Source: VBAS01 sp964444975 (lineage in GTDB: Bacteria; Bacteroidota; Bacteroidia; Chitinophagales; Chitinophagaceae). Taken from it: a stretch of 64,000 nt of DNA. Positions 16,972 to 25,751 of this stretch are shown here, piece by piece (the stretch's first letter is position 1; each line of letters opens with the position of its first letter). The stretch lies in assembly GCA_964444975.1 (NCBI GenBank), contig CAYUJD010000004.1, positions 31,892 to 95,891 on the forward strand, written 5' to 3'. The position numbers and the translations under genes were made by a program. The notes below the pieces were generated by a model. The model saw nothing but the letters and a program-made list of their open reading frames with translations, searched no databases and was not told the origin of the DNA.

Positions 16972-19893
16972 ATGAACCTTTTCGAACAGCAACAAACAGA
17001 ATTCGCTGCCCGCCACATCGGACCCGATGAAAACGAAACAAAGCAAATGCTGAAAACAATTGGCGAACCGGACCTGGCTGCCCTGATTGATAAAACGGTG
17101 CCGGCTGCCATCCGTATGCAGCATGAGCTGCATCTGCCTGATGCCATGAGTGAGTTTGAATTTCTGCAGCACATGAAAGACATTTCGCTACGCAACAAAG
17201 TCTTTAAAAACTATATTGGCCAGGGATATTATGACACCATCACTCCTTCCGTTATTCAACGGAATATTTTCGAAAACCCCGGATGGTACACGCAGTACAC
17301 ACCTTACCAGGCCGAAATTTCGCAGGGCCGGCTGGAAAGCCTGCTCAACTTTCAAACCATGGCCAGTGACCTGACAGCACTACCCATTGCCAATGCTTCG
17401 CTGCTGGATGAAGCCACAGCCGCCGCAGAAGCCATGACCATGTTTTTTAATACACTCAATAAGCATGATCATATTACTCATCCTAAATTTTTTGTTGACA
17501 ACGAAATTTTCCCCCAAACAAAAGATGTTTTATGTACCAGAGCCAAACCTATCGGCATCGAAATCGTAACCGGTAATTATAAAACCGCATCTGTAGACAA
17601 TACCTATTGCGGCGCCATTGTTCAATACCCGAATGATAAAGGCGCCATTGAAGATTATCGTGAATTCATCGGCCGTGTGCATGCTGCCGGGGCATTTGTA
17701 GTAATGGCTACCGATTTGGTTGCACTTACCCTGCTCACACCGCCCGGCGAACTTGGCGCCGACTGTGCGGTAGGCCCGGCTCAACGATTTGGTGTGCCGC
17801 TTGGATATGGCGGTCCGCATGCTGCTTTCTTTGCTGCCAAAGAAGATTTCAAACGCAACATGCCGGGACGTATCATCGGTGTAAGTGTGGATGCCCATGG
17901 CAACCGGGCACTTCGTATGGCGCTGCAAACAAGGGAACAGCACATCAAAAGGGAAAAAGCCACGTCCAACATCTGCACGGCACAGGCATTGCTTGCCAAT
18001 ATGGCTGCGATGTACGCCGTGTATCACGGACCTGCGGGTTTAAAAAACATTGCCCGACGAATTGCTGTTCTCACTCAAACGGCAGCTGAAGCCATTGAAG
18101 AAAGAGGCTACGAACTGGTTTCGCACAATTTCTTTGATACCATTACTGTAAAAACTTCCGGTTATGCGGCTTTAAAAGAAAAGGCATTGCGGCAACACAT
18201 CAACCTGCGGTACATGGAGAATAATCTCATCGGCATCTCAATTGATGAAACCACGCTGCCGGAAGACCTCTTTGACCTGATTAATTGTTTTGAAAACGAC
18301 AAAGACCCCGTAGCATTCCAGATAAACCTGGATGCAGAACCAGAGCATATTCCTTCGCAGCTTTCAAGAAGATCTTCTTTCCTCACACATCCTGTTTTCA
18401 ACACACACCGCAGCGAAAGCCAGATGATGCGCTACATAAAGCAACTGGAAAACAAAGACCTCTCGCTGAACACTTCCATGATTACACTCGGCAGCTGCAC
18501 GATGAAACTGAATGCCGCCACCGAAATGATTCCGCTGAGCTGGAACCACTGGAGCAAGATGCACCCCTTTGCACCGGCTGACCAGGCAGAAGGTTACCGG
18601 TATATTATTGAAGAATTGTCAAAATATCTCTGCGAAATAACAGCGCTTGATGCTTGCAGCCTGCAGCCCAACAGCGGCGCCCAGGGTGAGTATGCAGGGT
18701 TGCTGGCCATCAAAGCCTATCATGAAGAAAGGGGCGAACACCAGCGCAATGTGATGCTGATACCCATTTCAGCACATGGCACCAACCCCGCAAGCGCCGT
18801 AATGGCCGGAATGAAAGTAGTAGTAGTAAAAGCATTGGATAACGGCTACATTGATGTGGCAGATTTAAAACTTAAAGCTGAACAACATGCCGCTGACCTG
18901 GCCGGCATCATGATAACTTACCCCAGCACCTACGGTGTGTATGAAGAAACGGTGAAAGAGATAATTGAAATCGTTCACAGCCATGGTGGGCAGGTGTATA
19001 TGGATGGCGCCAACATGAATGCACAGGTGGGACTGACGGCACCCGGATTAATCGGTGCCGATGTTTGTCATTTGAACCTGCATAAAACGTTTGCCATACC
19101 GCATGGCGGCGGCGGGCCGGGTGTGGGACCGATTTGTGTGAAGGAACATTTGAGAAAATATTTGCCTGGTCATGTATCGTTGAGCATGGAGCATCGGGCA
19201 TTGAACATTGATTATTCAACGCCAAGTGCTCAACACTCAATGTTCAATGCTGTTTCCGCAGCACCATATGGTTCAGCTTCCATTCTTCTCATCAGCTACG
19301 GCTATATCCGGATGCTGGGCGCTGGCGGTGCAAAGAAAGCTACCACTTACGCCATTCTGAATGCAAACTACATGCGGGCAAGACTGCAAAAAGATTTTGA
19401 AATACTTTACCTCGATGAACATGGCACCTGCGCTCATGAATTTATTGTTGACCTGCGGCCATTAAAAAAATCGGCGGAGATAGAAGCGGAAGATGTAGCC
19501 AAGCGGCTGATGGATTACGGGTTTCATGCTCCCACGATGAGTTTCCCCGTGCCGGGCACTATCATGATTGAACCAACAGAAAGTGAAGACAAAGCTGAAC
19601 TGGATCGTTTTTGTGATGCACTCATCAGTATTCGAAATGAAATAAGAGAAATTGAGGAAGGGAAAATGGATAAAAAGAATAATGTATTGAAGAATGCACC
19701 ACACACACAGTTATCAGTGATGAGTGATGCGTGGACAAAACCTTACTCAAGAGAGCAGGCTGCTTTCCCGATTCATTATGTTACTCAAAATAAATTCTGG
19801 CCGGCTGTGGCAAGGGTGAATAATACTTACGGCGACAGAAACCTGATCTGCACTTGTGAGCCGGTGGAATCATACCTGGAAGCGGAAGTATAA
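16972..19893 (+). CDS. gcvP: Glycine dehydrogenase (aminomethyl-transferring), P-protein
   Basis: The P-protein is the pyridoxal-phosphate decarboxylase of the glycine cleavage system. The 973-residue chain is the fused (non-split) form. It begins with the family RHIGPDENETKQML segment and YIGQGYYDTITPSVIQRNI. The Schiff-base Lys is in NLHKTFAIPHGGGGPG (Lys at about 705), and the C-terminus has DNVLKNAPHT-like and YSREQAAFP motifs. Residues about 737-760 form an unusual insertion encoded by an imperfect inverted repeat, described separately. No gcvT or gcvH lies nearby, and no glycine riboswitch-like structure was recognised in the short leader. Confidence 0.97.
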   Translation: MNLFEQQQTEFAARHIGPDENETKQMLKTIGEPDLAALIDKTVPAAIRMQHELHLPDAMSEFEFLQHMKDISLRNKVFKNYIGQGYYDTITPSVIQRNIFENPGWYTQYTPYQAEISQGRLESLLNFQTMASDLTALPIANASLLDEATAAAEAMTMFFNTLNKHDHITHPKFFVDNEIFPQTKDVLCTRAKPIGIEIVTGNYKTASVDNTYCGAIVQYPNDKGAIEDYREFIGRVHAAGAFVVMATDLVALTLLTPPGELGADCAVGPAQRFGVPLGYGGPHAAFFAAKEDFKRNMPGRIIGVSVDAHGNRALRMALQTREQHIKREKATSNICTAQALLANMAAMYAVYHGPAGLKNIARRIAVLTQTAAEAIEERGYELVSHNFFDTITVKTSGYAALKEKALRQHINLRYMENNLIGISIDETTLPEDLFDLINCFENDKDPVAFQINLDAEPEHIPSQLSRRSSFLTHPVFNTHRSESQMMRYIKQLENKDLSLNTSMITLGSCTMKLNAATEMIPLSWNHWSKMHPFAPADQAEGYRYIIEELSKYLCEITALDACSLQPNSGAQGEYAGLLAIKAYHEERGEHQRNVMLIPISAHGTNPASAVMAGMKVVVVKALDNGYIDVADLKLKAEQHAADLAGIMITYPSTYGVYEETVKEIIEIVHSHGGQVYMDGANMNAQVGLTAPGLIGADVCHLNLHKTFAIPHGGGGPGVGPICVKEHLRKYLPGHVSLSMEHRALNIDYSTPSAQHSMFNAVSAAPYGSASILLISYGYIRMLGAGGAKKATTYAILNANYMRARLQKDFEILYLDEHGTCAHEFIVDLRPLKKSAEIEAEDVAKRLMDYGFHAPTMSFPVPGTIMIEPTESEDKAELDRFCDALISIRNEIREIEEGKMDKKNNVLKNAPHTQLSVMSDAWTKPYSREQAAFPIHYVTQNKFWPAVARVNNTYGDRNLICTCEPVESYLEAEV
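19180..19250. repeat. Imperfect inverted repeat inside gcvP
   Basis: GCATTGAACATTGA (19198-19211) and TCAATGTTCAATGC (19237-19250) are perfect 14-base inverted copies, with TTGAGCA (19180) and TGCTCAA (19227) as a second pair. The segment stays in frame and encodes about 24 residues between the PGH and AVSAAPYGSAS motifs of GcvP, a place where the family normally has a short loop. It looks like a palindromic repeat element that inserted in frame. Confidence 0.65.
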
Positions 19894-20015
19894 AAAAGGT
19901 TTTAGTCAATGGTATGTAGCCAATAGTCCTGATTTTGCGGGCTTTTTTTAACTTCAATTCCGCAAGATTGATTCATGCCCTCTACCCGCCAGCTCGCTGC
20001 CATCCTCTTTACAAA

Positions 20016-20882
20016 CTATTGATTCAGTAAATATTTCTTCAGCAATACAATTCCTTTTTTTATCTCCTCTCTCCCACTCGATTCAATTCCGTACCAGCCT
20101 TTATAACCACCGTCTTTACTCAACTTAATCATCTTTGCAGTTAATTCTTCTGTTGGTTGGTTGCGGTAGCTCATTCCTTTTGCATAAGGCAATGTTTTTT
20201 CCAGGTAAGTATAGTTATCAAAGTCTGTTGAGGGCTGGCGCCAGTCGGGGTAAGTACCAAATAAGGGATTGTTTACTTTTTTCATCAGCTCCACCATCCA
20301 GTCAGCATCGTTGGATACGCCGCCGTGATTTTCGATTACGATGCTGATGCCGGCCGGTTTTGAGTATTCGAGCAATTGATTATACGCATCAGCCGCCCAT
20401 TTCAGTGCTTCCTTTTTATCCGCATTTTGCGGGCCCCGGCAGTTGGTGCGCACAGCATGGCAGCCGAGGTAGTGTGCAATATCCACCCACTTGCGGTGAT
20501 TGATGGCAAATTGTTTTTGTCCCTCTTTGGTATCAGCTGCCCCATCGCCTTCTGCATCACACATAATCAATACCATGGTGATGCCATGATCCTTTGCATT
20601 TTTCCTTAATTGTTTTAAATAATTTTCTGTCGGTACTTCAAATAAAGTGTTTACAAACTCAATTCCATTTACACCAAAATCTTCACGGGCTATTCGGGGA
20701 AAATCAAGGTTCTTCCATTTGCCTGCTCTTATTTCATCCACCAATGCCCATTGGGCAATAGAGATATCGTCTTTTACTTCAATTTTAGTATCACTCATTT
20801 TATTTTCCTTTAATAGTGATGGCACAATTATACCGACTGCACCAATTGTTAAAGTGTTTTCTAAAAAATTTCTGCGATCCAT
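20016..20882 (-). CDS. Exported sugar phosphate isomerase/epimerase-like TIM-barrel protein
   Basis: The 288-residue protein has an N-terminal Tat-like or lipid-type signal (MDRRNFLENTLTIGAVGII). An AP-endonuclease-2-like TIM barrel follows, with GVNGIEFVNTLF, ITMVLIMCDAEG, CHAVRTNCRGPQ, GISIVIENHGG with its metal-ligand Glu (about residue 185), and a final GWYGIESSG strand with another Glu. Such proteins isomerise or epimerise sugars or inositols. It is on the same strand as a Gfo/Idh/MocA oxidoreductase, also exported, with a four-helix-bundle gene in between. The pair often works on the same sugar derivative, but the substrate is unknown. Confidence 0.85.
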   Translation of the reverse strand: MDRRNFLENTLTIGAVGIIVPSLLKENKMSDTKIEVKDDISIAQWALVDEIRAGKWKNLDFPRIAREDFGVNGIEFVNTLFEVPTENYLKQLRKNAKDHGITMVLIMCDAEGDGAADTKEGQKQFAINHRKWVDIAHYLGCHAVRTNCRGPQNADKKEALKWAADAYNQLLEYSKPAGISIVIENHGGVSNDADWMVELMKKVNNPLFGTYPDWRQPSTDFDNYTYLEKTLPYAKGMSYRNQPTEELTAKMIKLSKDGGYKGWYGIESSGREEIKKGIVLLKKYLLNQ

Positions 20883-20884
20883 AA

Positions 20885-20918
20885 AATAATGAGTAATGAG
20901 TGATCAGTAATGAGTATT
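20885..20918. repeat. ATGAGTRATGAG repeat flanking the four-helix-bundle gene, left copy
   Basis: Tandem ATGAGTAATGAGTGAT-type units, ending GTAATGAGTATTC. They are the reverse complement of the tract at 21322-21357, so the 116-residue gene between them is bracketed by inverted short repeats. Confidence 0.6.
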
Positions 20919-21269
20919 CTAACCGATTAGTCCGGATATTTGTTTAAAAACTGCAACAATTTTTTCGCCAAGTATTTTCAAATCATCCTGTGTGCAATAC
21001 CGCAACTCAACTGCAATATCAAGCGCAGTGTCCACTTCAATCAGGGATCCCCTGGCTATTTCATAAAATCTCTTTCTTTCAGCTTCAGATTTTCTCGAAC
21101 AGCCTTCAGCAACATTTAAATGTACTGATAAAGCTGCCCGTCTTATTTGTTGGGTCATTGCAAATCGTTCGTCCGGGGGTAATAATTTTGATGATTTATA
21201 ACATTCAAGAGTAAAAACTTTTGTAGCCTTGAATATTTCCAATTCAGTATGCTTGAGGTTAAGAAACAT
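20919..21269 (-). CDS. Four-helix-bundle protein (S23 / IVP family)
   Basis: The 116-residue helical protein is built around the family core FAMTQQIRRAALSVHLNVAEGCSRKSEAERKRFYEIARGSL and an EVDTALDIAVEL helix. First described from open frames in 23S rRNA intervening sequences, the family also occurs as stand-alone chromosomal genes in Bacteroidota, where its role is unknown. Here it sits alone between two sugar-metabolism genes and between inverted ATGAGT-type repeats, as if it had arrived as a unit. It is intact, unlike the relative near 52.2 kb. Confidence 0.9.
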   Translation of the reverse strand: MFLNLKHTELEIFKATKVFTLECYKSSKLLPPDERFAMTQQIRRAALSVHLNVAEGCSRKSEAERKRFYEIARGSLIEVDTALDIAVELRYCTQDDLKILGEKIVAVFKQISGLIG

Positions 21270-21300
21270 AAATTAAAATTTAAAAGGATTATTAACTATG

Positions 21301-21319
21301 ATTTTTGAAAATCAAAAAT
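21301..21319. terminator. AT-rich hairpin upstream of the four-helix-bundle gene
   Basis: ATTTTTGA and TCAAAAAT form a perfect 8-bp stem with a 3-base loop, located after the oxidoreductase stop (reading the minus strand) and before the four-helix-bundle start. There is no GC-rich core, so termination is possible but weakly supported. Confidence 0.3.
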
Positions 21320-21321
21320 GA

Positions 21322-21357
21322 CATTCATCACTCATTACTCATTACTCATCACTCATC
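21322..21357. repeat. ATGAGTRATGAG repeat flanking the four-helix-bundle gene, right copy
   Basis: CATCACTCATTACTCATTAC followed by TCATCACTCAT, the reverse complement of the left tract at 20885-20918. Confidence 0.6.
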
Positions 21358-21360
21358 CTC

Positions 21361-22860
21361 TCACATCTCCCACCCCGGCCTGTATTCCCGGTAAAAATAT
21401 TTATTCGCAGCTTCATCATTCGTGATCTTCATATTGGCAGAATCATACTCCAGTTTCTTTTTGGCCCGAAGCGCTACCGCACCAAGTAAAATGGTCTCCG
21501 TTACGGGTCCTGCATTCAAAAAACTGCCCGGTGATTGTGTTTTATTTTTAAAAGCATTTATCCAGTGCGGCTCGCCGCTTTCCGTTTCATCTTTATACGG
21601 TTCTTTACCCTGCATGTAAGCATGCATTTTTTCCAGCGGCAACAGTTTAGGGTTCTCACAGCGGAACCCGCCGATGATTTTTCCTTTATCGCCAACAAAC
21701 ATCATACCTTCCGGGTCAAGGGATGTGTTGCCCAGTTCTTCCGGCACCTGCGGTTTCATGCCGCCATCGTACCAGAATAAATCGAAGGCAGGAAGTGTTT
21801 CCTGCTTTGGAAATTTAAACCGTACAATGCAGGAATAGGGAAAGGCCACATCATTATTATAAGGACGGCACACCTGGTTCTCCACAATGCGTGTGGTAGT
21901 GCCATAGGCTTCTGCCGAAAGCGGTGCGGTGTTTACACCAATTGTCAAAAACAAGGGCCATAAACTGTAATGACCCATATCGGCAATGGCGCCGCCACCG
22001 AAATCGTACCAACCGCGGAAAACATTGTGCGTATAATTGGGATGGTAGGGACGGTCGGGCACCACGCCAAGCCACAGTTTCCAGTCAAAATCTTTTGGTA
22101 CCGGCATTTCATCTTTCGGGTTGGCTACCCACTGCGGCCACACAGGCCGGTTGCTCCAGTTATGAATTTCTTTCAGCGTACCGATTTGCCCTTCCTCAAT
22201 CCATTTTTTTACAAGCGCCATACCGCTGCGTTTGCTCCAGGCAAGCAGGTGGGTGCTTACTCCTGTTTCCTTTGCTGTTTTCATCACCAGTTTTGCTTCA
22301 TGCATACGGTTAGCAAGGGGCTTATGAATCACCACATGTTTTCCTTTTTTCATAGCCGCCACAGAAATGTATCCATGCAAATGATCCGGCGTCATAATTT
22401 TTACAGCGTCATAATTTTTTTCTTTTTCAAAAAGCTCCCGGAAGTCGGCATACGAGGCGCAACCCTTTTTATAACCGGGGAGTTTTTTGCTGTAATAAGT
22501 ATCTACCAGTTCCTGCCCTATATCTCGTCCACCGGGAATGCCGGTGTAGTTGGCACCCCAGCCTGAATTTTCCAGCACCTTGCGTATGCCGTCGCGGATG
22601 CCGTTGGGCGACCAGTCGAGATAATCGGTGCTCAACCTGTTCGGATCACAAACCGAAGTGATTTGAATTTCCGGATTGACAATGAGCTCACACATTTCCC
22701 TTAAACCCTGTGTGCCGCAGCCGATGTAAGCAATATTGATTTTATCGCTGGGTGCAATAAAACCTTTACCGCCCAGCACATGGCGGGGCAAAACTGTGAA
22801 AGCAACGGAAGCGGCAGCAGTAGCGCCGATGAACCGGCGGCGGTGGAGTTTCTTTTTCAT
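21361..22860 (-). CDS. Exported Gfo/Idh/MocA family oxidoreductase
   Basis: The 499-residue protein starts with a twin-arginine-like signal (KKKLHRRRFIGATAAASVAF). The Rossmann fold follows with NIAYIGCGTQG (about residues 42-52). The usual catalytic EKP motif appears as HKPLANRMHEA, and the C-terminal GFO/IDH/MocA domain contains FRGWYDFGGGAIADMGHYSLW. Tat export allows the NAD(P) cofactor to be carried out with the folded protein. Such secreted Bacteroidota members have been linked to glycan or cyclitol modification. It is transcribed with the TIM-barrel isomerase gene downstream. Confidence 0.92.
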   Translation of the reverse strand: MKKKLHRRRFIGATAAASVAFTVLPRHVLGGKGFIAPSDKINIAYIGCGTQGLREMCELIVNPEIQITSVCDPNRLSTDYLDWSPNGIRDGIRKVLENSGWGANYTGIPGGRDIGQELVDTYYSKKLPGYKKGCASYADFRELFEKEKNYDAVKIMTPDHLHGYISVAAMKKGKHVVIHKPLANRMHEAKLVMKTAKETGVSTHLLAWSKRSGMALVKKWIEEGQIGTLKEIHNWSNRPVWPQWVANPKDEMPVPKDFDWKLWLGVVPDRPYHPNYTHNVFRGWYDFGGGAIADMGHYSLWPLFLTIGVNTAPLSAEAYGTTTRIVENQVCRPYNNDVAFPYSCIVRFKFPKQETLPAFDLFWYDGGMKPQVPEELGNTSLDPEGMMFVGDKGKIIGGFRCENPKLLPLEKMHAYMQGKEPYKDETESGEPHWINAFKNKTQSPGSFLNAGPVTETILLGAVALRAKKKLEYDSANMKITNDEAANKYFYREYRPGWEM

Positions 22861-23057
22861 AAAATAAAACTGTGTTTGCAGGCTGAAATAATATTTTAGG
22901 GGCAGAAGTTACTAAAATAGCTGAATGCACAAACCGAAAATTTGATTTACGATACAAAGACTTCTTGAATTGCTTTCAAAATTTCTTTTGGAAAATTCCT
23001 GCCACCTGTCGTAACTTAACAGTCCTTCTCAATTTTTTAACCTTTAAATCTTCTGCA

Positions 23058-23930
23058 ATGTCTGACTATGCTCATCCTGAAGTGCTGGTTTCCACCGATT
23101 GGGTTGATCAGCACAAATTTGACCCCCATGTAGTGGTTGTGGAAGTTGATGTGGACACACAGGCTTACCAGGAAGGCCACGTTCCCGGCGCACTGGGCTG
23201 GAACTGGCAAACCCAGCTGTGTGACACCCTACAGCGTGATGTAATCAGCAAAGCTGAACTGGAAAAACTGCTGGGTGAAAGCGGCATCGGTAACGACACC
23301 ACGCTGATTCTTTATGGCGACAACAACAACTGGTTTGCCGCCTGGGCCCACTGGCAACTGAAAATGTATGGGCACAATGATGTACGCATCATGAACGGCG
23401 GCCGTAAAAAATGGCTGGCCGAAGGGCGGGTGGTTACTAAAGAAGTACGAAAACCACAGCCGGTAAAATACACGGCAAAGGAAAGAGATGAATCCATCCG
23501 CAGCTACCTGGCACAGGTGCAGCAGGCCATGAATGCCAAAGACGGCGCTATGGTGGATGTTCGCTCCAACGATGAATTTACCGGGAAAATTCTTTCACCT
23601 CCCGGCTTGCCCGAAACCTGCCAGCGGGGCGGGCACATCCCCGGTGCAATCAATATACCCTGGGCACAAGCTTGCAACGAAGACGGCACCTTCAAGTCGA
23701 AAGAAGAACTTGAAACACTCTACATGGGCAAGGGTATTGTACCCGAAAAGAAAATCATCGCTTATTGCCGCATCGGTGAAAGATCGAGCCACACCTGGTT
23801 TGTACTGAAATACCTGCTGGGTTATCCGCATGTAAGCAATTACGACGGCTCGTGGACCGAGTGGGGCAACCTGGTGGGCGCCCCGGTGGAGAAAGGCGCT
23901 ATTGCCCTGACCGAAAAACAAATGGCCTGA
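23058..23930 (+). CDS. Thiosulfate/3-mercaptopyruvate sulfurtransferase (tandem rhodanese)
   Basis: The 290-residue protein has two rhodanese domains. The N-terminal one, with HVPGALGWNWQTQL, lacks the catalytic Cys and has WFAAWAHW instead. The C-terminal one, with MVDVRSNDEFTG and GHIPGAINIPW, carries the active-site loop YCRIGERSSHTWFV (Cys at about 236). The CRIGERS loop is of the thiosulfate-sulfurtransferase kind seen in SseA/CysA proteins. The long upstream open frame is ignored because the ATG at 23058 gives the natural N-terminus MSDYAHPEVLVS. A 72-residue gene overlaps its stop by one base. Confidence 0.94.
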   Translation: MSDYAHPEVLVSTDWVDQHKFDPHVVVVEVDVDTQAYQEGHVPGALGWNWQTQLCDTLQRDVISKAELEKLLGESGIGNDTTLILYGDNNNWFAAWAHWQLKMYGHNDVRIMNGGRKKWLAEGRVVTKEVRKPQPVKYTAKERDESIRSYLAQVQQAMNAKDGAMVDVRSNDEFTGKILSPPGLPETCQRGGHIPGAINIPWAQACNEDGTFKSKEELETLYMGKGIVPEKKIIAYCRIGERSSHTWFVLKYLLGYPHVSNYDGSWTEWGNLVGAPVEKGAIALTEKQMA

Positions 23931-24148
23931 TGAACGCAGAAAATTTTACAGAAGAAATCGTTACTATCGAAGGCAACAGTGTGCGGGTTGTAACGTACAG
24001 GATTGCTGAGGAGTATTATTGTCATGTGTACAACCTGGACCCCGGCGCCTGCATTGCTCGTTTCACTTCAGTAAACAGAGAAAAGGCCAAAGAAGAAGCC
24101 CTGGCTAAAGCAAAACAGCGGCTTCTGAAAACCGCAGGTAATCACTGA
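23930..24148 (+). CDS. Small 72-residue protein coupled to the sulfurtransferase gene
   Basis: The start codon shares its A with the sulfurtransferase TGA (TGATG), so translation is almost certainly coupled. MNAENFTEEIVTIEGNSVRV is followed by a compact alpha/beta-looking sequence with YYCHVYNLDPGACIARF and a basic helix REKAKEEALAKAKQRLL. I do not recognise a family. A strong terminator follows, so the two genes form a complete operon. A role with the sulfurtransferase, perhaps as a partner subunit or acceptor (one Cys in each of two positions), is inference. Confidence 0.75.
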   Translation: MNAENFTEEIVTIEGNSVRVVTYRIAEEYYCHVYNLDPGACIARFTSVNREKAKEEALAKAKQRLLKTAGNH

Positions 24149-24182
24149 AAAGTGGATACCGGGTTTATCATTTACCAACAAA

Positions 24183-24227
24183 CCGGGCTGATTGTACCAG
24201 TGCATACATCAGCCCGGATTTTTTTTA
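24183..24227 (+). terminator. Rho-independent terminator of the sulfurtransferase operon
   Basis: CCGGGCTGAT and ATCAGCCCGG form a perfect 10-bp stem around a 15-base loop, followed by A and eight T. Confidence 0.92.
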
Positions 24228-24276
24228 CACAAAAAATGCCCCTTGGCGGAGCAATAAGCATTCCGGAAAAAAATTT

Positions 24277-24765
24277 TTACTGGTTCACATTCACCGTCAC
24301 CGAACGTGCAAGGCGGCTTCCGTATGAGCGGTGAAGTGCATCGGCAAACTGCAGGGTGAGTTTATGCTTACCGGCCGGAATAGTGATTTCAGCAGAAGTT
24401 TGTGCATTGCCAAAATGAATATGCACGGAATCTTTTTTAATTACCTCACCGGTTGGTATAGAATCAATATCCACCAGGATATGATGATGACCCGAAGCGG
24501 GTTTCAGAATTCCATTGGCGGTATCCACGCTCAGCGCCATCACTCCCATTTCCACCTTCACCGGCGATGTCACCGTTTGCCCGTCTTTCAGGTTGGCAAA
24601 AAAAACTTTTGCATTTTCCGGTATTTCGGGCATAGGAGGCATTTCAGTGGCTGTCATGGTATGGGATGCATGACCTGTTGTATCTTTTGTTTCGCCGGTT
24701 TTATCGCCATTGCTACCACAGGCTGCCAGCACAATTGCAGGCACCATGTAAAAAAGTCGTTTCAT
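24277..24765 (-). CDS. DUF4399 domain lipoprotein
   Basis: The 162-residue lipoprotein starts at MKRLFYMVPAIVLAAC, with the lipobox Cys at 16; the longer frame from 24801 lacks a sensible N-terminus. After a polar linker, the DUF4399 domain shows AKVFFANLKDGQTVTSPVKV, GHHHILVDIDSIPTGE, HIHFGNAQT and a terminal beta hairpin KLTLQFADALHRSYG. The His-rich HHH and HIHF strands suggest metal binding, but the family's role is unknown. It is convergent with the sulfurtransferase operon. Confidence 0.88.
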   Translation of the reverse strand: MKRLFYMVPAIVLAACGSNGDKTGETKDTTGHASHTMTATEMPPMPEIPENAKVFFANLKDGQTVTSPVKVEMGVMALSVDTANGILKPASGHHHILVDIDSIPTGEVIKKDSVHIHFGNAQTSAEITIPAGKHKLTLQFADALHRSYGSRLARSVTVNVNQ

Positions 24766-24889
24766 ATACACCTTGATTGTTAATTTTAAAATGAAGGCCA
24801 AAGGTAAGCACTGTGAATTTCTCCGGCTTTCCTTTTAAAGAAATTTTCACGGCGCATCCTTACCTTTAATTCCTGCTAAAAAAAATTTT

Positions 24890-25741
24890 ATGGACCAGCG
24901 CATCATCAACCTGTACGATGAGTACACTCACAAGCCGCTCAGCCGGCATGAATTTCTTCAGCGCCTGACGCTGCTTACCGGGAGCAGCATGGCTGCCATG
25001 ACTGTGCTGCCTTTGCTGGAAAACAATTACGCCAAAGCGGCCATCACCAGCGGGCAGGAGTTATTTACCGAATACATAACGTACCCCGGCGTGCCCGGCG
25101 AAATGAAAGCTTATGTGGCACGGCCAAAAGAAGAAAAAATGTACGCCGGCGTAATTGTTATTCATGAAAACCGCGGGCTGAATGCACACATCGAAGACGT
25201 GGCAAGGCGTGTTGCCACGGCAGGTTATCTCGCTATTGCTCCAAACGCATTATCGGCGCTGGGAAGAACTTTTGCCAGTGAAGATGAAGCACGAGCCGCT
25301 TTTCGTGATCTGAAGCCGGAGGACAACCTGGAAAATTTTATCGGCGCCTATAATTATTTAAAAACACGTAAAGATTTTAACGGTAAGGCGGGTTGTGTTG
25401 GTTTTTGCTGGGGCGGCGCCATGGCCAATAACCTTGCAGTAAATATTTCCGGACTGAAAGCCGCTGTGCCGTTTTACGGACGCCAGCCCGGTGCTGCCGA
25501 TGTGCCGAAAATAAAAGCGGCTCTGCAGCTGCACTATGCCGGCATTGATGAAAATGTTAATGCGGGCATAGCCGCCTATGAAGAGGCGTTGAAGAAAAAC
25601 AATATCCTTTACGAGTTATACATGTACGAGGGGGCGCAGCATGCCTTTCACAACGATACATCCACGGCACGCTATAATGAAGCGGCCGCCAAACTTGCCT
25701 GGCAGCGTACGCTGGAATTTTTTGCCAAACATCTTAAATGA
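24890..25741 (+). CDS. Dienelactone hydrolase family protein
   Basis: The 283-residue protein has an N-terminal extension with a hydrophobic segment (about residues 27-45), so it may be exported or membrane-tethered. The alpha/beta-hydrolase domain has VIHENRGLNAHIEDVARR, the nucleophile elbow GCVGFCWGGAMANN (Cys at about 172, as in dienelactone hydrolases), and the catalytic His in GAQHAFHND (about 259). The family opens lactone rings or hydrolyses esters. It is followed by an M61 peptidase gene only ten bases on, suggesting an operon. Confidence 0.93.
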   Translation: MDQRIINLYDEYTHKPLSRHEFLQRLTLLTGSSMAAMTVLPLLENNYAKAAITSGQELFTEYITYPGVPGEMKAYVARPKEEKMYAGVIVIHENRGLNAHIEDVARRVATAGYLAIAPNALSALGRTFASEDEARAAFRDLKPEDNLENFIGAYNYLKTRKDFNGKAGCVGFCWGGAMANNLAVNISGLKAAVPFYGRQPGAADVPKIKAALQLHYAGIDENVNAGIAAYEEALKKNNILYELYMYEGAQHAFHNDTSTARYNEAAAKLAWQRTLEFFAKHLK

Positions 25742-25751
25742 TTGCCGTGCT

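Noticed and set aside
20885..21357. CRISPR-like array from the repeated ATGAGT units
   Set aside because: Units are 6-10 bases, tandem without spacers of constant length, and no cas genes occur in the window.
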